Positions 52,351 to 60,962 of a DNA stretch of 64,000 nucleotides are shown here, one piece after another. The number at the start of each line of letters is the position of its first letter. Position 1 is the first letter of the stretch. The stretch spans positions 310,001 through 374,000 of the forward strand of contig NZ_JASZYU010000004.1 in NCBI RefSeq assembly GCF_030316825.1, written 5' to 3'. The position numbers were made by a program, and so were the translations under genes. The notes beneath the pieces were generated by a model. The model was not told the origin of the DNA. It made no database searches and worked only from the letters and a program-made list of their open reading frames with translations. This DNA comes from Variovorax fucosicus. Its GTDB lineage: Bacteria; Pseudomonadota; Gammaproteobacteria; Burkholderiales; Burkholderiaceae_C.

Positions 52351-52945
52351 TCAGCTCGGCCTGGCCTTCGATACCGAGCCGGCGCTTGATGCTCTGGCGG
52401 TGCGCCTCGACCGTGCGCACGCTCAGGTTCAGGTCGCGCGCGATCTGCTTGCTCGACTCGCCGCGGCCCAGCGCTGAAAGGATCTCGCTCTCGCGCGGCG
52501 TGAGCAGCGGCTTGGGCGCCTGGTTGCGGAACAGCCGCTGCGAGACGGCCGGGCTCAGGAAGGTGCCGCCCGCGGCCACGGCTTCGATGGCGGCGACGAT
52601 CTCGGACGCCGGTGCGTCCTTCAGCACATAGCCGCGCGCGCCGGCCTGCAAGGCCTGCTGCACGTACTCGGGGTTGTCGTACATGCTGAGCATCACCACG
52701 CGCGCCGCCGGCTGGCGCTGCTGGAGCAGCGCGGCCAGCTCGATGCCGTTCATGTCCTTCATGCCGACATCCGCCAGCACGATGTCCGGCTGCAGCGACT
52801 CGATGGCGTTCAAGGCTTCGGCGGCACTGCCTGCCTCGCCGACGATCTCGAGCGTCGGCAGCGGATCGAGGCGGGCGCGCAGGCCGTCGCGCACCAGCGG
52901 GTGGTCGTCGACCAGGAACAGGCGAATCACGGCGCGCTGCGTCAT
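52307..52945 (-). CDS. NarL/FixJ-family response regulator
   Basis: A 212-residue regulator. The receiver domain has D13/D14 (VDDHPLVRDGL) and phosphoacceptor D59 (IVLADVGM), with K108-region LKDAP. The LuxR-type helix-turn-helix (LTPRESEILSALGRGESSKQIARDL) is at about 145-205. Its start overlaps the sensor-kinase stop by four bases, making an obvious pair. Confidence 0.94.
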   Translation of the reverse strand: MTQRAVIRLFLVDDHPLVRDGLRARLDPLPTLEIVGEAGSAAEALNAIESLQPDIVLADVGMKDMNGIELAALLQQRQPAARVVMLSMYDNPEYVQQALQAGARGYVLKDAPASEIVAAIEAVAAGGTFLSPAVSQRLFRNQAPKPLLTPRESEILSALGRGESSKQIARDLNLSVRTVEAHRQSIKRRLGIEGQAELIKYAVEHARQFDRG

Positions 52946-54303
52946 GCGGGTTCCGCGCCGTCCGCCGGCACGTCGGCCAGGATCGATGTACCGCTGCCGC
53001 CCGAGCGCACGCGCAGGCGCCCACCGATGGCTGCCACGCGCTCACGCATGTTGCGCAGGCCGATGCCGCGGCGCGGATCGAGCTGCATGGCATCGACATC
53101 GAAGCCGGTGCCGTCGTCGCCGACTTCGAGCCGCACGCCGTCCGCATCGAAGTCCAGCGCGATGCGAACCTGCTGCGCCCGCGCGTGCTTGCGCACATTG
53201 GTCAGCGCCTCCTGCGTCACGCGGAACAGCGCGGTCTTCACTTCCTGCGGAAGCTCGCGCGGCGTGCCGTGCACCACGACCGAGGCAGCGACCGCGCCTT
53301 CCTCGCCGAACTCTTCGCCCAGGCGTTCGAGTGCGGCCGGCAAGCCAAGCGTGTCGAGCAGGGCCGGCCGCAGCCGGTGCGAAATGCGCCGCACCTCCGA
53401 AAGCGAATCGTTGAGCCGCTGCAGCGCCTTGCCCAACGCCGGCGGCGCGACCTGGTGCGTGCGCTCCAGCGCATCGACTGCGGATTCGATCAGCAGCTTG
53501 GCCGACACCAGTGTCTGGCTGGTGCCGTCGTGCAGTTCGCGCGCCAGATGGCCGCGCTCGTCTTCCTGCGACTGCACGACCTGGCGTGCCAGCAGCCGCA
53601 GCTTGGCTTCGGCAACGCGGTGCTCGCTGAGGTTCAGCAGCAGCCCGGCGGCGCTGACCACGCCCAGGCAGAGCGCCGCAATGCCGGCGATCCAGAGCAT
53701 GGTGGTGGTCACGTTGACGTTCATCTGCCGGTCTAGCGTATTCATCGTTGACTCGATGTCGTCGAGGTAGAGGCCGGTGCCGACCATCCAGTTCCAGCGC
53801 GGCAGCGCGGTCACGTAGCCGAGCTTGGGCGCGGTCTGCGCGCTCGAAGGCTTGCGCCACTGGTACTCGACGAAGCCGCCGCCTCGGCGCGCCTGCGCGA
53901 TCAGATCCTGGATGGTGGGGCGCCCCTGCGAATCCCGTAGCTCCCGCAGGTTCTGCCCGACCAGCTCGGGCTGGCGCGAATGCATGAGCGAGCGGCCGTC
54001 CAGGTCGTAGACGAAGAAATAACCGTCGTCGCCGTAGTCAAGTGCAGCGAGCCGGCGCAGCGCCTCGTTGCGGGTCGCGTCGTCGTCCAGCCCCGCGTCG
54101 TACAGCGGCCGCACGACGCTGAGGGCGAGCTCCACGTAGCTGCGCAATTCGTTGCGCCGCTGCGCCATGTAGGTCTGCTCGATCAGCGCGCGCTCGCGCT
54201 GCGCCAGGTCGCGCTCCTGATGGCGCACGGCAAGAGCTACCAGCACCAGCGCGATCAGCAGCGGCGCGACGGCGAGTGCAATGATCTTGGTGCGGAGCTT
54301 CAC
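52942..54303 (-). CDS. Cache-domain sensor histidine kinase (NarX/HisKA_3 type)
   Basis: A 453-residue membrane kinase. It has a helix at about 7-26, a periplasmic single Cache domain (about 30-190, GYFFVYDLDGRSLMHSRQPELVG and WNWMVGTGLYLDDIE), a second helix (about 200-225), phosphoacceptor H258 (ARELHDGTSQT), and an ATPase domain with DDGTGFD and GIGLRNMRER. Cache domains of this type bind small carboxylates. The GTG at 54303 avoids overlap with hemH; an ATG at 54366 would overlap it by about 50 bp. Confidence 0.9.
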   Translation of the reverse strand: MKLRTKIIALAVAPLLIALVLVALAVRHQERDLAQRERALIEQTYMAQRRNELRSYVELALSVVRPLYDAGLDDDATRNEALRRLAALDYGDDGYFFVYDLDGRSLMHSRQPELVGQNLRELRDSQGRPTIQDLIAQARRGGGFVEYQWRKPSSAQTAPKLGYVTALPRWNWMVGTGLYLDDIESTMNTLDRQMNVNVTTTMLWIAGIAALCLGVVSAAGLLLNLSEHRVAEAKLRLLARQVVQSQEDERGHLARELHDGTSQTLVSAKLLIESAVDALERTHQVAPPALGKALQRLNDSLSEVRRISHRLRPALLDTLGLPAALERLGEEFGEEGAVAASVVVHGTPRELPQEVKTALFRVTQEALTNVRKHARAQQVRIALDFDADGVRLEVGDDGTGFDVDAMQLDPRRGIGLRNMRERVAAIGGRLRVRSGGSGTSILADVPADGAEPA

Positions 54304-54316
54304 GGGCGAACGGAGC

Positions 54317-55348
54317 TCAGGCCGGGTAGGTCGGCCAGCCGGCCAGGTTGCGTTCGGCAACGGCACAGAGCGCCGTGATCCAGGCCGGGCTGTCGTTCAG
54401 CGCCGGGATGTAGTGGAACTCCTTGCCGCCCGCCTGCAGAAAGGCGTCGCGGCCCTCCATCGCTATCTCTTCCAGCGTCTCGAGGCAGTCGGCAGGAAAG
54501 CCCGGACAGATCACGTCGACGCGGCCGGTGCCGCTGGCGCCGAGCAGGCGCAGCGTCGGCTCGGTGTAGGGCTCCAGCCAGGTGGCGCGGCCGAAGCGCG
54601 ACTGGAAGGTCACGCGGTGCTGGTCGGGCGACAGCTGCAGCCGTTCGGCCAGCAGGCGCGCAGTTTCGAGGCATTGCGCCTGGTACGGATCGCCGAGCTG
54701 GATGTTGCGCGCCGGAATGCCGTGAAAGCTCATCACCAGCTGGTCGGGCTGGCCGTGCTGTTGCCAGTGCGCGAGCACGCTTTGCGCAAGCGCCTCGATG
54801 TAGAGCGGCTCGTCGTGGTACTGGTTGACGAAGCGCAGCTCCGGCAGCCGCCGCAGCGTGCGCATCCAGTCGTTTACCGCGTCGATCACGCTGGCGGTGG
54901 TGGTTGCGGAGTACTGCGGGTAGGCCTGAAGCACCAGCACGCGCGTGACGCCTTCGGCCTTGAGCGCGTCGAGTTGCGAGGCGATCGACGGGCTGGCATA
55001 GCGCATCGCATCGCGAACAATCACGCGGTGGCCGCGCTCGCCGAGCCAGCCGGCCAGCAGCACGGCCTGCCTGTGTGTCCAGAGCTTGAGCGGCGAGCCT
55101 TCGGGCAGCCACACGCTCGCGTACTTGGCGGCCGATCGGGCCGGCCGCGTGCGCAGGATGATGCCGTGCAGGATCAGGCACCAGATGGCGCGTGGAATCT
55201 CGACCACACGGGGGTCGTGCAGAAACTGCGAGAGGTAGGGCCGCACGGCGCGGGCGGTGGGTTCGTCGGGCGATCCGAGGTTGCACCAGAGCACGGCAAC
55301 GCGCTCGTCGGCAGGAGAAACTGCAGGCGGTTCAGGGCGAAAGGGCAT
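54317..55348 (-). CDS. hemH: Ferrochelatase
   Basis: A 343-residue enzyme that inserts Fe(II) into protoporphyrin IX, the last step of protoheme synthesis. The metal-facing H209 is in MSFHGIPARN and the conserved glutamate is in CPGFPADCLETLEEIAMEG. The N-terminal strand is VLWCNLGSPDEP. Length is typical. It is divergent from the HAD hydrolase gene across only 15 bp, or 39 bp if that gene starts at 55388. Confidence 0.96.
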   Translation of the reverse strand: MPFRPEPPAVSPADERVAVLWCNLGSPDEPTARAVRPYLSQFLHDPRVVEIPRAIWCLILHGIILRTRPARSAAKYASVWLPEGSPLKLWTHRQAVLLAGWLGERGHRVIVRDAMRYASPSIASQLDALKAEGVTRVLVLQAYPQYSATTTASVIDAVNDWMRTLRRLPELRFVNQYHDEPLYIEALAQSVLAHWQQHGQPDQLVMSFHGIPARNIQLGDPYQAQCLETARLLAERLQLSPDQHRVTFQSRFGRATWLEPYTEPTLRLLGASGTGRVDVICPGFPADCLETLEEIAMEGRDAFLQAGGKEFHYIPALNDSPAWITALCAVAERNLAGWPTYPA

Positions 55349-55363
55349 GCGGTATTCTGAGGC

Positions 55364-56116
55364 ATGACCTCTGCCGGCCTGGCTCCCATGCTCGACGTGA
55401 AACGCATCGCCGCGATCTCGCTCGACCTTGACGACACGCTCTGGCCGATCTGGCCGACCATCGAATACGCCGAGCGCACGTTGCACAAATGGCTGGAGAC
55501 GTCGGCGCCGCGAACCGCCGCCTTGCTGATCACGCCGGGCGTGCTGCGCGAGCTGCGCGAAGCCACGGTCAGGGAGCGTTCCGACCTGGCGCACGACATG
55601 AGCGCGCTGCGGCTCGAATCGATCCGCGCCGCGCTGAAGCGGGGCGGTGAAGACCCGACGCTGGCCGAACCGGCGTTCGAGGTTTTTTTTGCTGCGCGGC
55701 AGAAGGTCAAGCTCTACGACGATGCCTTGCCCGCACTCAAGTGGCTCAGCGAGCGCTACCCGCTGGTGGCGGTGTCCAACGGCAACGCCGACATCCACCG
55801 CACCGGCGTGGGCCGCTGGTTCCGCACCGCGTTCAATGCGCAGGGCTTCGGCAGCGGCAAGCCGCATGCACCGATCTTCCGCGCCGCGGCGGCGTCGGTC
55901 GGCCTGCTGCCGCGCGACATCCTGCATGTGGGCGACGACGCCGAGCTCGACGTGGTGGGCGCACTCAACGCCGGCATGCAGGCAGCCTGGCTGGTGCGCG
56001 CCGGCGGCGATGCGGTGCAGTCCTGGCCGCAGGATGCACGGCCGCAACTCATCGTGCCCAACCTGCATGCGCTGTGCCTGGCGCTGGAGGCCGGGCAGGG
56101 CGAGTCGAGCGACTGA
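55364..56116 (+). CDS. HAD-family hydrolase
   Basis: A 250-residue phosphatase-like protein. Motif I is SLDLDDTLWP with nucleophile D21 and acid/base D23. Motif II is VSNGN, and motif III/IV is SGKPHAPIF then HVGDDAELDVVGA. The cap is C1-type. A later start at 55388 (MLDVKRIAAISLD) would widen the promoter gap. A run of eight T at 55683-55690 within codons 107-109 is striking in such GC-rich DNA. Substrate unknown; sugar phosphates or pyridoxal phosphate are typical of the family. Confidence 0.9.
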   Translation: MTSAGLAPMLDVKRIAAISLDLDDTLWPIWPTIEYAERTLHKWLETSAPRTAALLITPGVLRELREATVRERSDLAHDMSALRLESIRAALKRGGEDPTLAEPAFEVFFAARQKVKLYDDALPALKWLSERYPLVAVSNGNADIHRTGVGRWFRTAFNAQGFGSGKPHAPIFRAAAASVGLLPRDILHVGDDAELDVVGALNAGMQAAWLVRAGGDAVQSWPQDARPQLIVPNLHALCLALEAGQGESSD

Positions 56117-56132
56117 CGCCGCGCCCCTCGCT

Positions 56133-57062
56133 TCAACAGCAGCAACGGCGTGCGCCGAGCTTGCCGGTCTGCCCGATCAGGCTTTCGGCGCCCGGCAGGT
56201 CGAGCGGCAGATAACTTTTTTCGGTCGCCGGAACGACCATCACGAACGCCTGCCGCTCCAGTGCATGCGCCACTTCGATGGTGGCCATGTAGACCGGCGC
56301 CAGCAGCCGCTGCGACTTGCGTTTGGGCAGGCTCAGGTAGCCGAAGCGTAGTCCGTCACGGCTCTCCACGCTGACCTCGCCCTTGGCCTGGCCGAAGCGC
56401 GCTGCCAGTTGCTGGCCGATCTGCCGCAGAGCCCGCTCGGGGTGCAGGACTTTGGCTTTCTCGAAGACCTCGCCGCTCGGACTGCGCATCAGCAGCGACA
56501 ACGAATCCAGCACGCCCTCAGCGGCGATCTGCACCGCCACCGACGCCGGGCCGAGCACCGGCACGCCATCGATGTGCTGCCGGAAAGCGCCGACCGCGCG
56601 GCACAGTACGGGAGCGATCGCCTTGCCCGACCGATCCGCGGCGCTGGCCTTGATCTGCCACAGGCGCTCGAAAGCGAGCGTTTCGCCGCGGCCCAGGTTG
56701 TCGTGCAGGCCAAGCAACTTGACAAAGCCTTCGGCGCGCCCGGTCAGCGCCTCCCTGGACTCGATCTCCTTGAACATCCATTCCATCGGCGCGAGCCCGG
56801 CCGCCAGCTTGACCGCACCCGACGCGTGGTAGACCACGGCATGGGCACCTTGCGGCAGGCGGACCAGCGTGCGGTCTTCGTGCGTCGTCCACTGGCCGCG
56901 GTCCAGGTTCCTGTCGCAGGCTTCGCCGCCGGCCTTGAGGAACTTGCGCAGGCGGCGCTGCAGTTCGTCGATCGACGCGCGGCGCAGCTCGAGGATGCCG
57001 AGTTCGGCGGGCACATCCAGCCTGGAGGACGCGAGCGATTCCATCAGTGCATTGATGTCCAT
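56133..57062 (-). CDS. Protein of unknown function paired with DUF6345 gene
   Basis: A 309-residue soluble-looking protein, no signal peptide or membrane helix. It starts MDINALMESLASSRLDV, has a helical charged region (IDELQRRLRKFLKAGGEACDR), a beta-rich middle (EDRTLVRLPQGAHAVVYHASG) and a C-terminal part with a FGYLSLPKRKSQRLLAPVY strand, and ends ARRCCC. I recognise no family. It begins 2 bp after the stop of the DUF6345 gene, so the two are almost certainly co-translated. Confidence 0.75.
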   Translation of the reverse strand: MDINALMESLASSRLDVPAELGILELRRASIDELQRRLRKFLKAGGEACDRNLDRGQWTTHEDRTLVRLPQGAHAVVYHASGAVKLAAGLAPMEWMFKEIESREALTGRAEGFVKLLGLHDNLGRGETLAFERLWQIKASAADRSGKAIAPVLCRAVGAFRQHIDGVPVLGPASVAVQIAAEGVLDSLSLLMRSPSGEVFEKAKVLHPERALRQIGQQLAARFGQAKGEVSVESRDGLRFGYLSLPKRKSQRLLAPVYMATIEVAHALERQAFVMVVPATEKSYLPLDLPGAESLIGQTGKLGARRCCC

Positions 57063-57064
57063 GA

Positions 57065-57814
57065 TCAGCCCTCCGTCCAGCGCCACAGAATGCAGGCCTG
57101 CCGGCTCGGCGGCAGATCGGGCTCCACGTTGCCGTGGCCCCAGAGGTGGTCGCGGTTCAGGTAGCTTCGATCCCAGCGGATGTTGCCGTTGTTCCAGGTC
57201 GCCGCATCGCCGACGCAGACCGTGATCGGGTGGTTGTCGACCGCCCAGTCCGACACGCCGTCGTGCCACGACTGCGAGACCGTGTGGCCATGGACCAGGT
57301 TGTCGGCCACGTCCTCGCCGCATTCGTCGGTGGTGAAGCCGTCGTACATGCTGTCCCATGCGCCGCAGTAGATGTGCAGCCCGGCAAAGATGTTCCACAG
57401 GCCCACCACGTTGTTGCGGTCGACTGTTTCGCACGAGTACGCCATGACCCACTCGGCGTTCCAGTTCTCGCCGAGCTGCCACTTGCCGGAGTAGGTGCGC
57501 CAGGCGGTCTGCGGCGTGTCGAACAGCATTCGGGCCTGGCCGTCGCCTTCGTGGCCGCCGTGGGTCTCGATCCAGAACAGGTCGACGTTGTCGACATAGG
57601 TGCGGTCGTCGCCACCCTGGTCGGTGTCGCGGATGTCGGTTTCCCAACAGTCGGTGTTGGCCCAGTAGAACGAGCGCGTATGCCCGGCGCCGCGCAGCTT
57701 GCTGTCGAAGCCGTTGGCCCGGTTGAAGGTGTAGGTCAGATCGTCCGCCGTGCTCACGCCCGCAGCCCGCGCGTGATTGAAGTAGCGGATCGCATCGATG
57801 CCGAAGTTCGCCAT
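57065..57814 (-). CDS. DUF6345-like protein with caspase-type His/Cys layout
   Basis: A 249-residue protein, acidic and rich in Trp and Asp, with no signal peptide. It seems to fit DUF6345, from memory of that family. Two features suggest the caspase-hemoglobinase fold: a hydrophobic strand ending in His-Gly (VDLFWIETHGGHEG, H85) and a later strand ending in Ser-Cys (WVMAYSCET, C128), the positions of the His/Cys dyad in that clan. Catalysis is not shown. The next gene follows by 2 bp. Confidence 0.7.
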   Translation of the reverse strand: MANFGIDAIRYFNHARAAGVSTADDLTYTFNRANGFDSKLRGAGHTRSFYWANTDCWETDIRDTDQGGDDRTYVDNVDLFWIETHGGHEGDGQARMLFDTPQTAWRTYSGKWQLGENWNAEWVMAYSCETVDRNNVVGLWNIFAGLHIYCGAWDSMYDGFTTDECGEDVADNLVHGHTVSQSWHDGVSDWAVDNHPITVCVGDAATWNNGNIRWDRSYLNRDHLWGHGNVEPDLPPSRQACILWRWTEG

Positions 57815-57922
57815 GCTGCTTGCCCCTTTCCGTTGCTCGATCCCGCTGGATTGCGGGTCGAATCCGGATTGAGCGCGCTTGGCGCGCAGGGCACATCCAC
57901 CCGCCGAAGTACGAGGGTTGCG

Positions 57923-59179
57923 CTAGACCGTATGCGCTACGCCGCTCAGCACCGCGCCTTCGAGCGTCGCGGGGTAGGGGCCTTCGACGTAGTCGCCGCA
58001 AGCGCTCAGTCCCGGCGCGATCTGCATCGGCGGGCGCTGCAGGCCCGGCGTGCAGGCGAAGGTGGCACGTTTCTCGACCACCGTTTGCAGCACGCGCGGC
58101 TGCCGGCAGCCCAGTTGTGCGGCGGCCTGCGCGCAGACCTGTGCTTCGAGCGCGGCGCGCTCGGTGCTGCTCGCGCTGACCACCATCGCCCACAGGTCGG
58201 CCGGGCCACCGAGCTGGCCGCGGTCGAACACGAACTGTGCGGGCGCATCGGGTGTCGAGCGCAGCGCAAGCATCGGTTCGGGCAGGCGGTGGCCGCCTTC
58301 GAGGTAGACAGTGGTGATGGCCTCGAAGCGCAGCGCGCGGGCCTGCGCGCACCAGGCCGCGGCGTCGACAGCGCTGGCCTCGGCCAGTCGCGCCGCTTCT
58401 GCAGGCGGGCAGGCCAGCAGTACCGCGTCGAAGCTTTCGTCGTCGACGCGCCAGCCCCCGCCCGCGTCCGGCGCAATGGCGTGGACGCGATGGCCGAGCG
58501 CGACGCGACCGCCGCGTTCGCCGATCCGGCGTGCCGCAGCCTCGGGGAACAGCACACCGAGGTCTTGCCGGGGCAGCAGCAGGTTGGAGCCGCCGCTCAC
58601 GCCGAACATCGCGTCACGCAGCACGCGCAGGAAGACCTGGCCGCTGGCTTCGGCGGCCGGCGTGTTGAGGGCCGAGACGCAGAGCGGGTCGATCATTTCG
58701 GCGCGCACGCGCGGCGTGAGCGCAGCGCAGAGTTCGGCCACCGAGCGCTGCGCGTCGCAGCTGAATCCGGCGCGCTGCCAGCCGGTGGCGGCGCGCAGCA
58801 ACGTGAGCTTGTCGTGCCATGACCAGCCGCGTGCGCCGAGGATGCCGACCAGGGCATCGAGCGGCGCCGGCAGCTTTGGAAACCGCAGTCCGGTGCCATC
58901 CGGGAACACCAGCGCCAGCGGCGTGCGCAGCAGTGCTGCGTCGACATCGACGCCGACCAGCCGCATCAGGCGCAAGGTCTCGCTGTAGGCGCCGATCAGG
59001 ATGTGCTGGCCGTTGTCGAGCGTGATGGCGCTGCCGTCGGCCAGCATGGCCGGCAACCCGCGCGCACGGCCGCCGAGTGCGCGCGAAGCTTCGAACACCG
59101 TGACCTGGTGGCCTGCTTCCGAGGCCGTGACCGCAGCCGCGAGGCCGGCCCAGCCGGCGCCGATGACCGCGAGTTTCAT
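57923..59179 (-). CDS. hpnE: Hydroxysqualene dehydroxylase
   Basis: A 418-residue FAD-dependent amine-oxidase-fold enzyme. The dinucleotide motif GAGWAGLAAA starts at residue 7, with FEASRALGGRARG after it and the C-terminal FAD motif SACGDYVEGPYPATLEGA. It reduces hydroxysqualene to squalene, the third step of the HpnCDE route. It is the last gene after hpnC and hpnD. No squalene-hopene cyclase lies in the window. Confidence 0.94.
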   Translation of the reverse strand: MKLAVIGAGWAGLAAAVTASEAGHQVTVFEASRALGGRARGLPAMLADGSAITLDNGQHILIGAYSETLRLMRLVGVDVDAALLRTPLALVFPDGTGLRFPKLPAPLDALVGILGARGWSWHDKLTLLRAATGWQRAGFSCDAQRSVAELCAALTPRVRAEMIDPLCVSALNTPAAEASGQVFLRVLRDAMFGVSGGSNLLLPRQDLGVLFPEAAARRIGERGGRVALGHRVHAIAPDAGGGWRVDDESFDAVLLACPPAEAARLAEASAVDAAAWCAQARALRFEAITTVYLEGGHRLPEPMLALRSTPDAPAQFVFDRGQLGGPADLWAMVVSASSTERAALEAQVCAQAAAQLGCRQPRVLQTVVEKRATFACTPGLQRPPMQIAPGLSACGDYVEGPYPATLEGAVLSGVAHTV

Positions 59180-59190
59180 GGTGCGATGCT

Positions 59191-60033
59191 TCAGATCTTT
59201 CCGAGCGCCTGCACGCGCCATGCCAGCCACAGCTTGCGCACGGGCGTGAGGCTCACGCGCTGGTTCAGCACCTGGAAGTTGTCGCGCTCGATCTCGCGCA
59301 GCAGGGTGCGATAGATGCTGGCCATCATGAGGCCGGGTTTTTGCGCGCGCAGGTCGGCGGCGGGCAGCAGGGCCAGCGCCTCGTCGTAGGCAGCATGGGC
59401 GCGTTCGGCCTGGAACTTCATGAGCGCCACGAAGCGCTCGGAGTACACGCGGTTCAGCAATTCGTGCGCCTTCACGTCGAACTGCTGCAACTCGTTCACC
59501 GGCAGGTAGATGCGGCCGCGCAGCGCGTCTTCGCCGACGTCGCGGATGATGTTGGTGAGTTGCAGTGCCAGGCCCAGCTTGTGGGCGTAGCCGGTGGTGC
59601 GCGGATCGGTCTGGCCGAAGATGCGCGCCGCGACCTCGCCCACCACGCCGGCGACCAGGTGGCAGTACTGCGCGAGGTTGGGAAACGCGAGGTAGCGGGT
59701 CTGTTCCAGGTCCATCTGGCAGCCGTCGATCACCTGCAGCAGTTGCTTCGCCTCGATGCCGAACCCGGCGGTGTGGGGCATCAGCGCCTTCATTGCGGGA
59801 TGGCGCGGCTCGCCGGCGAACGATTGCGCGACTTCGGTGCGCCACCAGGCCAGCTTGGTGGCGGCCACGCCGGGATCGCGCACCTCGTCGACGACATCGT
59901 CGATCTCGCGGCAGAACGCGTAGAACGCGGTGATCGCCGCACGGCGCGGCTTGGGCAGAAACAGAAAGGCGTAGTAGAAGCTGCTGCCTGAAGCGGCGGC
60001 CTTCTCCTGGACGTATTGCTCGGGCGTGGTCAT
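59191..60033 (-). CDS. hpnD: Presqualene diphosphate synthase
   Basis: A 280-residue trans-isoprenyl diphosphate synthase-fold enzyme that joins two farnesyl diphosphates. The two Asp-rich motifs are REIDDVVDE (about 42-50) and TNIIRDVGEDAL (about 160-171), with the usual SFYYAFLFLPKPRR start. It supplies HpnC. It lies 11 bp before hpnE and 45 bp after hpnC. Confidence 0.95.
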   Translation of the reverse strand: MTTPEQYVQEKAAASGSSFYYAFLFLPKPRRAAITAFYAFCREIDDVVDEVRDPGVAATKLAWWRTEVAQSFAGEPRHPAMKALMPHTAGFGIEAKQLLQVIDGCQMDLEQTRYLAFPNLAQYCHLVAGVVGEVAARIFGQTDPRTTGYAHKLGLALQLTNIIRDVGEDALRGRIYLPVNELQQFDVKAHELLNRVYSERFVALMKFQAERAHAAYDEALALLPAADLRAQKPGLMMASIYRTLLREIERDNFQVLNQRVSLTPVRKLWLAWRVQALGKI

Positions 60034-60078
60034 CGTGGCTGCGAAATCATTGGGCGCGATTGTCGGCGACCGGACGGG

Positions 60079-60918
60079 TCACATGCGCAGCGCGCGCCAT
60101 GCCAGCAGCGGTGCGTCGGCGGCGCCGATGGTGGGGCGGTGCCGCAACGTGTCGAAGCCCAGCGCCTCGATCTTGTCGAGGATGCGCAGGCCACCCTGCA
60201 CCACGAAGCGCAACTCCCACCCCATGCGGCCCGGCAGCCGGTGCACGAGTGGTGCACCCTGCTGCATCAGCCCGCGCGCCCATGCGGCCTCGCTTGCTAT
60301 CAAATTGATAGCTTCCCGTGCAGGCGGGGCCGACCCGCAAGACTTGATGAGGCTTTCGGGCGTGACGCCGTGCGCCGCGCAATCGGCCAGCGGAAAGTAG
60401 AGGCGGCCGCGCGGCAGATCCACGCTCGGGTCCTGCCAGAAGTTGATGAGTTGCAGCGCACTGCAGATCGCGTCGCTCTGCGCCAGCGCGGTGACGTCTT
60501 GAACGTCGCACAGGTGCAGCAGCAGGCGGCCGACCGGGTTGGCGGAACGGGCGCAGTAGTCGAGCAGCTCGGCGCGGTCGGCGTAGGCGGCACCGTCGCG
60601 GGTTTTCTCGATGTCCTGCGCGAAAGCCGAAAGCAGGGCGGCCAGCAGCGGCTCGGGCAGCGCGAAGTCGCGCATGGCCACCGCGAGCGGGCCGAACACT
60701 TCGGGCCAGCGCGCCGAGGCCGCAGCGCCGCGTGCGGTAGCGGCAAGGTCGGCGCGGTAGGCCTGCAGCGCGGCGAGCCGATCGGCGGGCGAAGCGTCGC
60801 CTTCGTCGGCGATGTCGTCGGCCGTGCGCGCAAATGCGTAAATCGCGGCGATCGGCGGGCGCAGCCGCGGCGGGCAGAGCCAGGACGCGACCGGAAAGTT
60901 TTCGTAGTGATCTGGCAC
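60079..60918 (-). CDS. hpnC: Hydroxysqualene synthase
   Basis: A 279-residue squalene-synthase-fold enzyme that converts presqualene diphosphate to hydroxysqualene. Motifs are ARTADDIADE (about 30-39) and INFWQDPSVDLPRGRLYFP (about 158-176). Part of the coding frame near residues 203-208 is an AT-rich palindromic repeat that encodes INLI, unlike the rest of the gene. It is divergent from kup with 44 bp between the starts. Confidence 0.94.
   Translation of the reverse strand: MPDHYENFPVASWLCPPRLRPPIAAIYAFARTADDIADEGDASPADRLAALQAYRADLAATARGAAASARWPEVFGPLAVAMRDFALPEPLLAALLSAFAQDIEKTRDGAAYADRAELLDYCARSANPVGRLLLHLCDVQDVTALAQSDAICSALQLINFWQDPSVDLPRGRLYFPLADCAAHGVTPESLIKSCGSAPPAREAINLIASEAAWARGLMQQGAPLVHRLPGRMGWELRFVVQGGLRILDKIEALGFDTLRHRPTIGAADAPLLAWRALRM
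60296..60312. repeat. Palindromic repeat embedded in hpnC
   Basis: GCTATCAA and TTGATAGC are perfect 8-base arms around one A, an AT-rich island in a GC-rich coding sequence. It resembles short dispersed repeats I recall from Comamonadaceae genomes, with a following segment (60313-60351) also unlike the flanks. It stays in frame. Confidence 0.55.
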
Positions 60919-60962
60919 GCGCAGGATTGTCAGGCACGCGCGTTACGATCCCGCCGCACGCC

